64,000 bases of DNA from Trametopsis cervina (lineage: Eukaryota; Basidiomycota; Agaricomycetes; Polyporales; Irpicaceae): the NCBI GenBank assembly GCA_022385755.1, contig MU278357.1:682001-746000 (forward strand). Reading direction: 5' to 3'. This document shows positions 21,890-32,440 of the stretch, in pieces (the stretch's first letter is position 1; the number at the start of each line of letters is the position of its first letter). The notes under the pieces were generated by a model. That model did not search any database, had not been told where the DNA came from, and worked only from the letters and a program-made list of their open reading frames with translations. The position numbers and the translations under genes were made by a program.

Positions 21890-23639
21890 GAGTATAAAGC
21901 CGCTGGGAATATGAAGAAAAGAAGAGTGAGAAGAGTAAAGCGAAAGGTGCCGAAAAGTTGTAAGAGCGTTTGGGAGGCGCAATAGGCTGCAAGAGCAGTA
22001 GATAACAGTGTAACGGGCTGCAAGGAGCGGCGGCGGTGCAACTGTTGTTGGACGTCTGCAGGCTTGACGACGGAAAGATATGAAAGCCCTTGGAGGTAAG
22101 CCTCTGGCCTGGCTAAAGCGAAGAGGGAATGTGTCGACGACGACTGTCGAAGGGGGGAAGACAAGAGTTTGGACTGAGGCTCGGCGGACTCTTAGAGCTG
22201 CAGAGTTCTGATGCACTCCCTAATTTCGTGGCGGAGGTATTCGCAGGGACCCCGGAGACGGCCCCCGGTATTATATTTCGATGGCCACAAAACAAGATCT
22301 TTGCCTGGCCGCGCACAGTCCGCTGACGAGCAATTTTAATAATCATTGTACAGTGCCTCCTGATCCATTCTTGCACGCAATCATCGGCCAGTTGTAGAGG
22401 CATAGTTGCGAGCGACTCAGCAGCGTCCAATATTCGCGCTGGAATATTCCGGGGTCCTGACTCGTGTTGTTGCCTCACGACCGAGATGAGCGTATTTCCT
22501 TCCGCGATGCTTTTCGGTTCCATCCCACTCGCAAAGCGGTACAACAGATGGTTTATAGGTAGAGACGGTTTTACTGCCGTCAAACAATGCACTGGAGGCA
22601 ACATACGGATGGCCGGCCATGTTGCTGATCAAGGTTGTCTCGCCCAAGGTATTCGTGAAATCGGCAAGTTGAAGGTTTAACTGAGTACGACACTGCCATC
22701 GCGGTGATACAGATATGTTTCAACGTTCTTTGTCGAAGGGCTCCGTGCAGTGTACGTACATACTGTCTTGCAGATCATAAGATTGACCTTCATCATCGGA
22801 CTGTAGATACGTATCAACCCGTCAAAGACAGGGCTGTGTCTTATTACCAAAACCGGAGCTTTCGCTTTCGCAGAATGGTGGACAACCGGAGCATGTTGTG
22901 CTGTACTGGTTGAAACCAACACGGAATAGCGAGCACGGCAGAAAACCGCAGTTGGCTCCTCTGGCTGAGACAGTACCGTAGCGGACGCTAAGCCACACCC
23001 CCATACGAAGGATCCTGCCACTGCCCTTATTCCATCGCAGCATCGCCGGTGACAGCTCATACAAGCACCCACACACTGTTGGAAAGCAGTTGCCGGCATC
23101 ATCACACCCGATGCTATGAGCCGAACGCAATGTGAAACTGAGCCGTTATCCACCTCTGCAGAGGCTCTCGCAGACACGCCACAACGCGACTATCAGTATA
23201 GGGCATAGATCTCGACTGTATGCCGTCACTCGTATTCGCACAATATACAGTAGGCCCAGTAATTGCTGCATGAGGGGTAATGCATACAGTAGGAATTCCA
23301 TATATCGATATAGACCCGAACTCTAACTGTAGAATATGATTGGACAATATAAGCACTTTACAGAGCGGCAGCTTATAACACTCAGCGATACATTCGCGTT
23401 GTATGAATCATCGGCACCAGTTAAATGGGCATGCACATTTTAGCAACAGAGGCGTGTTTGCTGTATGCATTGATGTGCGGTCTGCTGCCAGGCAGATCAG
23501 GTTGGACGAGCGATTTGGCCGCAGATCAAATGAGGTCGCAGTGGATCAACACACGACAACAAGTGACGAGCGGAGCGCAGAGAGGCGGCAGGTTAAGCAG
23601 CACCGACCCACAGAGGCGAACACATTCCTCACCTAATCC
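21890..23639. other. Divergent intergenic region, 1.75 kb
   Basis: It lies upstream of both the ataxin-2 homologue (-) and the Rho GEF (+). The first ~100 bp upstream of PBP1 are purine-rich on plus, so pyrimidine-rich on the coding strand, typical of fungal 5' leaders. A 166-codon open frame on minus (22677-23177) is Cys/Ser-rich with no recognisable domain, and I do not call it a gene. Extra 5' exons of the GEF could lie here. Confidence 0.5.
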
Positions 23640-26600
23640 ATGTCCCTCCGCCACCGCTCCCATCTCCAACCTCACATCGACATCCCCGCAGGTGCTGCGC
23701 CTCCAGCGACGACATCTCCAGAGGAGGACTGGAGATACCGGATACCGCAAGAGGGCAGGGATAATCTCAATCTATGGAACGATGATTACAGGAACTCGAC
23801 ATACACACCTCTCTCCCCGGACACGGCACGGCCCCATGCAGGATTTCCGATTCCTAGTTCTTCATCTCGTCCGGCGAGCAGAGCATCTAGTGTATATGAG
23901 AGAAGCAGCCCTCGGCTAGCATTCCCGGAGCCACAGCCGTTCGGTGCCTCCTTGAGGCCGTCCTCGAGCCACTCACACCTCGGACACCGCAGTAGCAAGA
24001 GCGAAACGCACGTCTATACGGCTAGATCGACGACCAATCGTGGAGAATCAAGACCCCCCTCGTTCATATCCACACAGAGCAGTCCGGAAGTGTGTTTATT
24101 ATTCTTATCCCCTTCACCATCAAGCTCTTGAACCTCATTTTCTTTTCGTCCAGTACACTCCCGCTTTGCTTACAGACGAGTTATCGAATCTTACGTGTGT
24201 CGTGTTCTGTACTCCCTATATTACCTCTTTATCTAAAATGCATGCTTATCTTGCAGTCTCGACACGGACGAGGCCCTCCGCCAGTTTCAGGCCCATCAGC
24301 TTAAGAGCGACGACGAGGAATGGCACGTCATCGTACCTGCAGAAGCGCGGCAAGTGCTTGACAAGAAGGAGGTTGCCCGACAGTCCTTCCTCTTCGAGTT
24401 CATCAAGTCGGAAAGGGACTACGTGCGGGACTTGGAGCTTGTGCAGGAGGTCTATGTCGAACCGCTCATGGCCACATCGCCTGTTCCATCTGATCGGAAG
24501 GAAGGGTTTGTGGCGGAGGTTTTCTTCAACATCAATCAGATCCTGGGGCATCACAGGCGTATGCTGGACGCACTCTTCGAACGGCAGCGTGAGCAGCACC
24601 CTCTGGTACAGAGTGTAGCTGATATCGTCCTCGATAGTGAGTGCTCGTAATCTCCTGTGGCGATGTCCTCGCTAACTGAGGAAATGGAAATACTCTGCCT
24701 CAGCCAGCCTCGCGTTCAGAAACCCGTACGAGGAGTACATCAAGCACTATCCGCTCGCAGAGGCTCACCATCGCAAGGAGCTACGGCGGAACCCCGAATA
24801 CGAGTATTTCCTTCGACAATGTGGCCAGGACCCCGGTGTCCGGAAACGCGACATTCTCACTTTCCTTTCAAGACCTGTCACCCGGCTGCCGAGGATGATG
24901 CTCATGCTCGAGGCCATACACAAGCACACAGAACCAGACCACCCCGACCAGGAGCTATTGCCGCTGACGATGAGCATCCTGAGCGAATTCGTGAAGAGCA
25001 CGCAGCCAGGTATCGAAGCCGCTGAGGGGAAAGTCAAGTTTTGGAACCTATGCGAGACTCTTGCATATCAGAGGGGTGAAATAATCGTGAGTGGCCTCTG
25101 GCACTATGCGTGAAGCGAGTAACTCAACTTTTTGAAGGATCTGGACCTGTATGATCCGAGTAGAACGCTGCTGTTCGAGGATTCCCTTGCTCGTCGATAC
25201 AAGGCTGACGTTGGTTACAACTGGGCAGACCTTCATGTCGCTCTTCTGGATAACTATTGTATGTGATTGGCCGTGCCTTTTGACTGTGGCGTACTGATGT
25301 CTCCGCGAAGTATTACTGCTGAAGAAGGAAACGCGGCCCAGCGGCATTTTCAAACACATCGTCGTCTCGCGGGTGAGTAGGATGTACAAACCAATCATAC
25401 CTTCATCCCACTTAAATGTTGCTGCCATCTTCAGCCCATACCTCTCGAATACCTCCGCATCGCCGCATTTGACACCATCCCCGAAAGTCGGAAGGAGAGG
25501 CCACACTCCTACATCGACCAAGGAAGACTGTTCAACATCGAGTCGTTCCGCTCAAAATACCGCGCAATGTACCCCTTCACAATATACCACGCGTCGTCGA
25601 CGCTGAACCGCAGATATACCCTGTATGCTAATAGCGAGGCGCAGAGAGAGAAGTGGCGGAAGGCGCTGATGGAGGCGTTGGGTGTTAGGAAGATCCGGCA
25701 GGAGTCGAACATGGTAAGTGTTGTTCTAAGTGGCAGTGGGCGTACTTGATATAATGTTGCATTCCTTTTAGATCCTCGCGCCGCATGTAGTAAACGATAG
25801 TTTCTTCAAGACTTCCGGGGGCAACTCGCCCAATAATGCTACCCCGCGAATTCATGGCAAGATAAAATGTGCGGCTGTGCTATGTCAGTATTTACACCAT
25901 TCGAATGTCGCAACCTTGCGCTGATGCTGCCGATTTCCAACTTAGCGAGTGGTGGGAAGAACCTGATCGCGATCGCCTGCCCAAGCGGTATTTATGTCGC
26001 CCCTCGGGGCTCCGATGGTGAGGGCATTGACACTAGCTTTCATTCGAAATGATGTACTTATCTTCGCTATAGACTACAAGCGAGTCTTGAAGATGACGAA
26101 TATCATGAGTCTGTATGCGATACAAGAGCACAACAAAGTGCTGGTGCATTCCGATGATGGATTGAACGCGTATTCCTTGGATCTTATGGCTCGGGTGGCT
26201 CTTGGAACATCAAGACCACAAGACCTGGACGCCTCGCGAGAGAGACTCAGCGGTCAAGACGTCGCTGTTGTCTTTGCCCGAGTGGAGAGAATTGGGCAGC
26301 GTACAGTTGGTGAGTATCCACCTTCCCGACACCCTATCATCGTCTAAAGGCGTCTAGTTCTATACGCCACGAAGAGCTTCATGCAGGTCACGCTCCACTC
26401 CTTGGAGGTGACGAATCCCGTAAACATGGTGACGAATCCTCGAAGAAGCATCGGTTCCGCGCCCCTGTCCTTCCGTCCATTTACTGAGCCAACGTGGATA
26501 CCGAAAGATTCACACAATATCACGTCACTTAACAGAAGTATCGGGGTCTGCGCGGAACGCGGGATCCATATCATAGATCCCACCGAGTAAGCGCTTGCTT

Positions 26601-27221
26601 ATACGGGATGTCGTCGCTGTCTTGTGACTGAATTTTTCTGCGCAGCATCAGGGCGGGAAGCTCGAATACTACTATTATACCGCTGTTCAATGACTCCAAT
26701 GAACCTATGCAAGCGCTCAAGCAGCGGTGCGCGAGCGCGAAGCCGCTTGGGCTCGTCAAGACAGGAGAGAACGAGCTTTTAGTCGTCTTTGATGGTCAGT
26801 TCTGTTCCGATCCGTGGTAGCCAGCTATCTAACAGTGTTTCTCGCTTTGATCCGTGAAACAGAGTTGGGCTGTTACATAAACCGAAGAGGAATACCGTGC
26901 CGCTCGTCAGGATACCTCCGATGGGAGAGCAAGGCCGCGTCCTATGCTCGGCGAGGATCAAATATCCTGCTTTTCTCATCGGAGTTCATTGAAATCCGCG
27001 ACATCGCCACTGGAAAACTTATCCAAGTGATAGAGGGGCACGACATTCGCGGCGTGCACGCTTCAGACCGCGCGATCTTCGTCGCCATGACTGGCTCAGG
27101 CGACAAGAACACCGGAAGCGGTACAGATAAACTCGTAGAGTTGATCGAGACAGCAGACTTGTCAGTTCTAAGGAAGCAGGACAGCAAATCGGCAGCGATG
27201 TGGGATGAATGGGATATGTGA
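23640..27221 (+). CDS. Rho1 guanine nucleotide exchange factor, Rom2-type (DH-PH-CNH)
   Basis: A multi-exon gene starting at ATG 23640 (MSLRHRSHLQPHIDIPAG). The first ~150 residues are Ser/Pro-rich. The DH (RhoGEF) domain follows: RQSFLFEFIKSERDYVRDLE, HPLVQSVADIVLD, RDILTFLSRPVTRLPRMMLM. A PH-like region comes next (FKHIVVSR-PIPLEYLRIAAF, YTLYANSEAQREKWRKAL). The C-terminal half is a citron-homology (CNH) beta-propeller (GKIKCAAVL, NLIAIACPSGIYV, ITSLNRSIGVCAERGIHII, ELGCYINRRGIPCR). In yeast this architecture belongs to Rom1/Rom2, which activate Rho1 at the plasma membrane for cell-wall integrity signalling. No DEP domain is visible, and the N-terminus is short compared with yeast Rom2, so upstream exons may be missed. 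Confidence 0.88.
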
Positions 27222-27607
27222 TATCAGATATGAACGACAATTTGTGTATCAATTGAGCAGGGCATGTATGGGAGGGAATATTACGGGTGGATCTGTGTCT
27301 GTTAATACATTGTAGCGAAGGGCTGGGTCTCGTAGACGTGATACTAATGTAGCAATTATTCTGCTGTACAGTAGCATACTGAGCTGCGCTAACTGGTTTG
27401 CCGAGTGTATACAACGCCGATGGCTTCCTGCCTGCGCAAGGCGGCGTGATAGATTCTCTTGGCCGTGCATGTTGATGAGGCACCGACAAGACGATGATAG
27501 AGTCTGAACCTAATAACTGTGCATAATTCAGTCCAGGCATCGCATTGATACATCGCGTTGACTGACGAAGTGGAGAAGATCATGGAAAGGCGGTATGCAT
27601 GACTGCG
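27222..27607. other. Convergent intergenic region, 386 bp
   Basis: It lies between the Rho GEF stop and the stop of the 94-residue gene. I see no coding signal beyond short shadow frames. Confidence 0.6.
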
Positions 27608-27940
27608 TCATTTCTTGCGCAAGCCATGTCCTGCCAGCAATCAGCACGACACTCTAAGCACAAGCGTAATGATCTTACCGTAGCTACGGTGGGCTTCATT
27701 GAGCTCCTGCCATTCCCGCATTGAACCTGACTTCGGCGACGGGGTAGCTGACCCCGACGAGGAGGAGCTTTGTGCGCTCTGCTGTTTTAGCCTGGCGTAC
27801 AGGAGCTGTCGCTTGTGGTCCTCGTCTTGTTGCCTCTTGGCTAAGACTTCGGGATCCGGCGGAGATGAGCTGGTAGGGTGATAGTAAACATTGAGAGTGG
27901 GTTTCTGTGAGCTAGGATAGCCGGGGAGAGCGCGAGACAT
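27608..27940 (-). CDS. Small unknown protein, 94 residues
   Basis: Two exons (27940-27679 and 27630-27608) flank a 48-bp intron with GTAAGA donor and CAG acceptor. The start context is MSRALPGYPSSQKPTLNVYY. The middle is charged (EVLAKRQQDEDHKRQLLYAR) and Ser-rich. After SMREWQELNEAHRSY the splice adds GGHGLRKK and a stop. Without the splice a different tail would be read. The mixture of a charged helix and a basic end suggests a small soluble, perhaps RNA- or protein-binding, factor. I do not recognise the family. Confidence 0.6.
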
Positions 27941-28986
27941 GTTGGTGGTGATGCTTACCTCGACCCAACATACCGCTTCTTATATAGCAAAGGTCAGCGG
28001 TATCGCCACAGAAAGAATCAATTGACGCAGTAGCAGAGCATATAGGGCCATGCCACAAAGAAGGACGGTTGTGAAGAACAAGGCCACTGTATGACACTCA
28101 TGGCTGTGAGGCGATTCACCTCGTTGCTGTTCTTCTCTTTTTGTGCGTATCTGGGCAATGGCCTCAGCAGAGCACTCTCCGAGAAACATGTCTTTGGCTA
28201 TTGTCACAGTGTTGACGGAGCTGTTGATGAAACGTATGTTAGATTTCATTCCGTTTGGTATGATCACAGCGATATGTACACACGTGTTTACCACATTTAT
28301 GGCCATTCAGCCATGTGTTCAACGGACGCCTTTTGAACAGGATGGCCATGGCCAAAGTGATTGTGATGATTCGTCTTCGATGCTTCGCAAGGCCTGCAGT
28401 GGATCGGTTCCCCTCGTTCACGACGTGAGGTTCAAAACACATGTCATATGCACAATGGTAGCCATCAATGACATATATGCTAGCTACCATCTCATCGCTA
28501 GTTGGGTTGAGTCTCTGGCCACAATGCAGTTACAGACCACAACGCATTGAAAAGGCGTCGCCATCTATCCATGGCAAGGGGAGAGAACGGGAGTGTAGCG
28601 GGAGTTATTATTATATGGAAAAGAGCGAGAGCAGGTGTGAGCGCGAGACAGTGAGCGAGAGCAAGTGGGTAGGATAGGGTGAAAAGAAAGAATAGACGTG
28701 TCGATGCCCGGACGCGAGTGATGATACAAGTCAGATAGGGAATGGGGATGGACCAGTCGAATGTGTGTGTGTGTGTTGTAGGGCCGATAAGGGCATTTGG
28801 ACAGTGTGGCGGGGTAGGATGAGCGAGGATATTCGATGATGGGCAAGTGTGGCGACGAGGTAGAGACCAATGATGAGAGACCGATAAACAAAAGCAAGCA
28901 AAATGAAAGACGTAAACGAGAGGCACTGGACGTAACGAGACGCCAGACACATATCCTACCAAACAACGAAGCACAGACAGGGACGA
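27941..28986. other. Intergenic, 1.05 kb, with pyrimidine-rich minus strand
   Basis: It lies between the 5' end of the small gene and the 3' end of the DUF1752/DUF3295 gene, both on minus. From about 28560 to 28980 the minus strand is rich in C and T with few purines, producing spurious Leu/Ser/His frames. A short TG repeat sits at 28762. No gene was recognised. Confidence 0.5.
28762..28776. repeat. TG dinucleotide microsatellite
   Basis: About seven TG units in a row; ordinary simple-sequence repeat in the 3' flank of the DUF1752/DUF3295 gene. Confidence 0.8.
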
Positions 28987-31752
28987 TCACCAGCCCACCT
29001 GGTGATAATCATCCGCCCAGCTCCGATTCCGCGCCATCCTCCTCTCCTCCCGCTCGTCCACCGGTTGTGGCGGGTTCACAGTGGTCAAAGGCTGCAACCG
29101 CTGCCGCCTCGCAACGGCCAGCTGGTTTGCCTTAGTGATCTGCCGCTCCCACAGTAGGTTGCGCCGCAGGCTCTCCGACAACTCTCTCGAAAGCATAGTT
29201 CGACGAGTCGTGTGCGCGGTCATAGGTGGGGCAGGCGCAGGGAGGTTGTACGGATGGTTGAGAGGAAGAGGCGCTGTGGCGACAGAGGTCATCGCTGACC
29301 TCTGGGGGTGTCGCTGCCCCTGATGTTGCAACTTGGACTGTGTGAGGCCCGATGGCGCGTTCGCCTGCTGGTCAGAGACCCGCCTTCGACTAGGTCCCGC
29401 AAGCTGAGCAAGCTTCTGCTGCGCAAGACTCCTCGAGAGCTCTAACCCGTTCTCGCCACCCTCTTCTTCCGTATCTGTCTCCAATTCCTCATCCTGCGGC
29501 CGACCTTTCGGTCTGTACCCACTTGGGCCCGCGTTTCCACTGTCCGCCCCGTTCGTAAGTGGCGCATGCACTGTCATTGGCGTCATCATTGCCGTGAGGG
29601 GGAGGGCCGCTGCGCTTCTACTTGGTGGAAGCCGACCACCCTGCTTCCCGAACTGTAACGCACCATGCGAGGACCTATACGGATGCTCAGGTGGGAACAA
29701 CGACGGATCGGGATTCAGGAGCTGGGTGAGCAGTCCGCTCTGCGTGCGGCTCAGGTCTGTGTATGACCGCCTTGGCATCTTCGCAAACATGTCGCGTTGC
29801 CTCTGCGCCTCCTCCGCCGCCTCGCGCAATTTGGCGTCCCTCTGCTTCCTCTCCTTATCCTTATCCTTCTCCCTGTTCTTGTCCTTGTCGTCGTTCGTGT
29901 TCCCGTCCTCGGACGCCCAACCAGAGTCGTCGTCGTCGTCATCCGAATCAGTTGTGTACTCGGAAGAAGTACTCATCATTGGGCCTTTCCCCTTCGCAGG
30001 GCCCGCCCCGGCGTTAAGCGATGCCGACAACCCACTCAGAGCAGGAGGGGCGGCACGCGTAGCAGGGGCGACAGGAGGTGTCACAACGATCTGCTCCGGT
30101 TGTACTGCAGGCGGCTTGGGCTTCTGCGCCTGCGTTCGCGGCTGCACGTCCCTCCCAGGCCCGCTTGCTCTTGTCCCATTCGATGACGCAGACCCGACGT
30201 TGAACGTCGGCTTCTTCTCTTTCGACTCCGTCACCTTCCGATTCAAATGAGGCCGTTGTGGCCCTTTGCCCCCTGCCTTTGCGGCCGTTGTGAATCGCGG
30301 TACCTCCCTTCCGCGACGCCCTATCATCGTCTTACTCGTGGTTCTCCTCGGGGGAGGCACTACTGTGGTGTGAGCCGTCTCGACTATGTCTGCAGTACTT
30401 GCTGATTTGGTCATAATTGAAGGAGTGAGAGTCTCCTCCATGAGGGGCCCGACCGATTTCGTGCTCGAATGAGGCTCGGGCAGGTCTGTCGATGCCGCAC
30501 GTATATCGAGCTGCTGCGACCGTTCAGGAGACTCGCCATCGGGAGACTGCGACGTCTGCAGGAAGAACCGTCGATCAATCTGCTTGAGCGTATCGTCCTT
30601 AGCGCTCCACTGCCGCTGTGCTTCCTTGGCCTGATCCCAAATCTGTACAACATATTTTGACGAGGCTGAGGACGAGGATGGTGATGTTGACGAGGACGCC
30701 GCCGATGTTGAACTTAGTGGCGACGGCGGCGGGTTTCCGGATCCAGGCACGACCTCCGATTGAGACAGCGACTTGAGCGCCTCAAGACTGGATTTGCCCG
30801 CATTTGACGGCATATGTGAATTCGAGTGGGGGGTCGCCGGCGGTGTCGGATGAGGGGTCGGGTTCACCACGACCACCTGCGGTGCACTCAACAGCGGCAC
30901 ACCAGCCGGGGACATCCCGAGTGCGGGACGCAGCATCGCTGATTGCATGAACGTCGACCCGGCCGGACTGGGCTTCGGGGTGCTCGGGTTTGAGTTCGGC
31001 CCGCTCGCCCTTGCAAGTGATACTCGGCTCGAGGTGGGTATGGTGGTTCCAGGGCTGCTCTGCCGCGGGGCGGGCACATCGAGCTTAGCAGGGAGGATGT
31101 CGGCTATGATGCTGCCCGCACGCTGCGGGTGCATCGGCCGTACGGGCATACTGGCGGTGCTAAGTCGGCGAATGTTAGCCACGGGCGGGGGCACGCCTTC
31201 GCCGTGCCACGAATGCCGCTCGGGGCCTACGTGTGGTGAGGGCACGCTCAGCAGAGAGTCGTTTGAGTTGTCTGAGACCGCAAAGAATTCTATATTTTTG
31301 AGTATCCATGACTCTCTGCGGGCTGGAGATGGAAAGGTAGCTCACCATTCTGCCTATTCTGAGACCCGGTTTCCGAGACGGGGGTGGTGGGCGGCAGGCT
31401 ATCTGCGTCGGAGAGCGACGGGGAGGACGAACCGCTAGACAACGGGCTGAGGCTCTCCGAGGACGGGTGGGCGAGCGACATCTCGCGGTACCACAGCCGC
31501 CATGACATATTTTCGAGCCGTCTGCCGTCTTTGAGACTCTGTTTACATTTTGTGAACACTGCAGATGCACATCATTTAGCGTTTCATCGTCCATCGTCCC
31601 AATCAAAGACAAAGTACGCATAGTGGCATGGGGGGCGTGGGGTAAGAAAGGAATTACGCACCAGTCCACATTCCATAGAGAGCGTCCTCTCCTTCCAGAT
31701 CTCTGACCACCTCTGGTGAGACGGACAGGATGGGCGAGGGGAAGTTGATCAT
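28987..31752 (-). CDS. AreA-like DUF1752 / DUF3295 nitrogen-type regulator
   Basis: Three exons, starting at ATG 31752. The N-terminus MINFPSPILSVSPEVVRDLE, then DALYGMWTVFTKCKQSLKDG and ENMSWRLWYRE, is the DUF1752 (fungal GATA-like AreA) domain, completed only by splicing. The main exon (to 28987) is Ser/Pro/Thr-rich. It then has an IWDQAKEAQRQWSAKDDTL block, an acidic SDDDDDDSGWASED patch and the DUF3295-type end RRTMLSRELSESLRRNLLWE. In yeast a protein with this domain pair (Mks1) acts in nitrogen-source and retrograde signalling. No zinc finger is seen, so direct DNA binding is not implied. Transfer of the yeast role is inference. Total length is about 840 residues. Confidence 0.85.
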
Positions 31753-32440
31753 AGCGTAATCTTACACAAGTCGGACAATTATCCGTGAGGAGACTGAAAA
31801 AGCCAAAGCCAGAGACCGAGAAAGCAGGCAGCGGTCGATGTTAAAGTACAAGAGCAAGTAGAGCAACACACGAGGCAAATGCACTCGCAGTGAAAGAGTC
31901 AGATGGGGATGCGAGCAAGCAGCCTTCCGAGATACGATGTTCAAAGTCGCCCCTGCTGGGCGAGATAGATGATTTTGACGTACAAGAGCACAAGGCTCTG
32001 TCTGTCTGGAGCCGGTGGTGGGTGAATGAGGAGAGGATTGGGCTGGATGAGTTTGCTGCTCAGAAAGCAGATAAGTCTGATCCTCGGCCACAACCCAATT
32101 AATTTGCCAGGCTCGGTGTCTGCCGGCAATACTCATGCATCGGGCGCTCAACCACCTTACTCACTAAAACACGTCCTGTACTGCTCTGTTCACTTCGTCG
32201 ATATCGTGAGTCCTTGCAGGATCTGCCACAGTACTGGAGACCCTTATTTTGACAAAGTACGCCATAGCTTCACCTCTGATACGCTCGCTCACATCTATTT
32301 TAGAAGTGGTCACGACCCATTTATTCCAACTTTTCAATCTGGAATTGAGTGCGGCTGCGAGCTATAGAGGTGATTGGGTTGCTCTGATTATCGGTACAAG
32401 TGCAAAACTAACCTTATGAAAGTGGTCGAGCCCTAGTGCT
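31753..32440. promoter_or_regulatory. Divergent promoter region, 688 bp
   Basis: It lies between the starts of the DUF1752/DUF3295 regulator (-) and the 871-residue intronless gene (+). I see no TATA box that I would defend and no extra gene. Confidence 0.4.

Noticed and set aside
22677..23177. 166-codon frame on minus upstream of PBP1
   Set aside because: Cys/Ser/Val-rich with no domain, no splice pattern and overlapping equally long frames on the other strand.
28498..28974. 158-codon frame on minus, Leu/Pro/His/Thr-rich
   Set aside because: It comes from a pyrimidine-rich stretch and a TG repeat in the intergenic region; the composition is not protein-like and another frame is open across the same bases.
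29594..30250. 218-codon open frame on plus
   Set aside because: It is antisense to the long exon of the DUF1752/DUF3295 gene. Low-complexity GC-rich coding DNA often leaves the opposite strand open.
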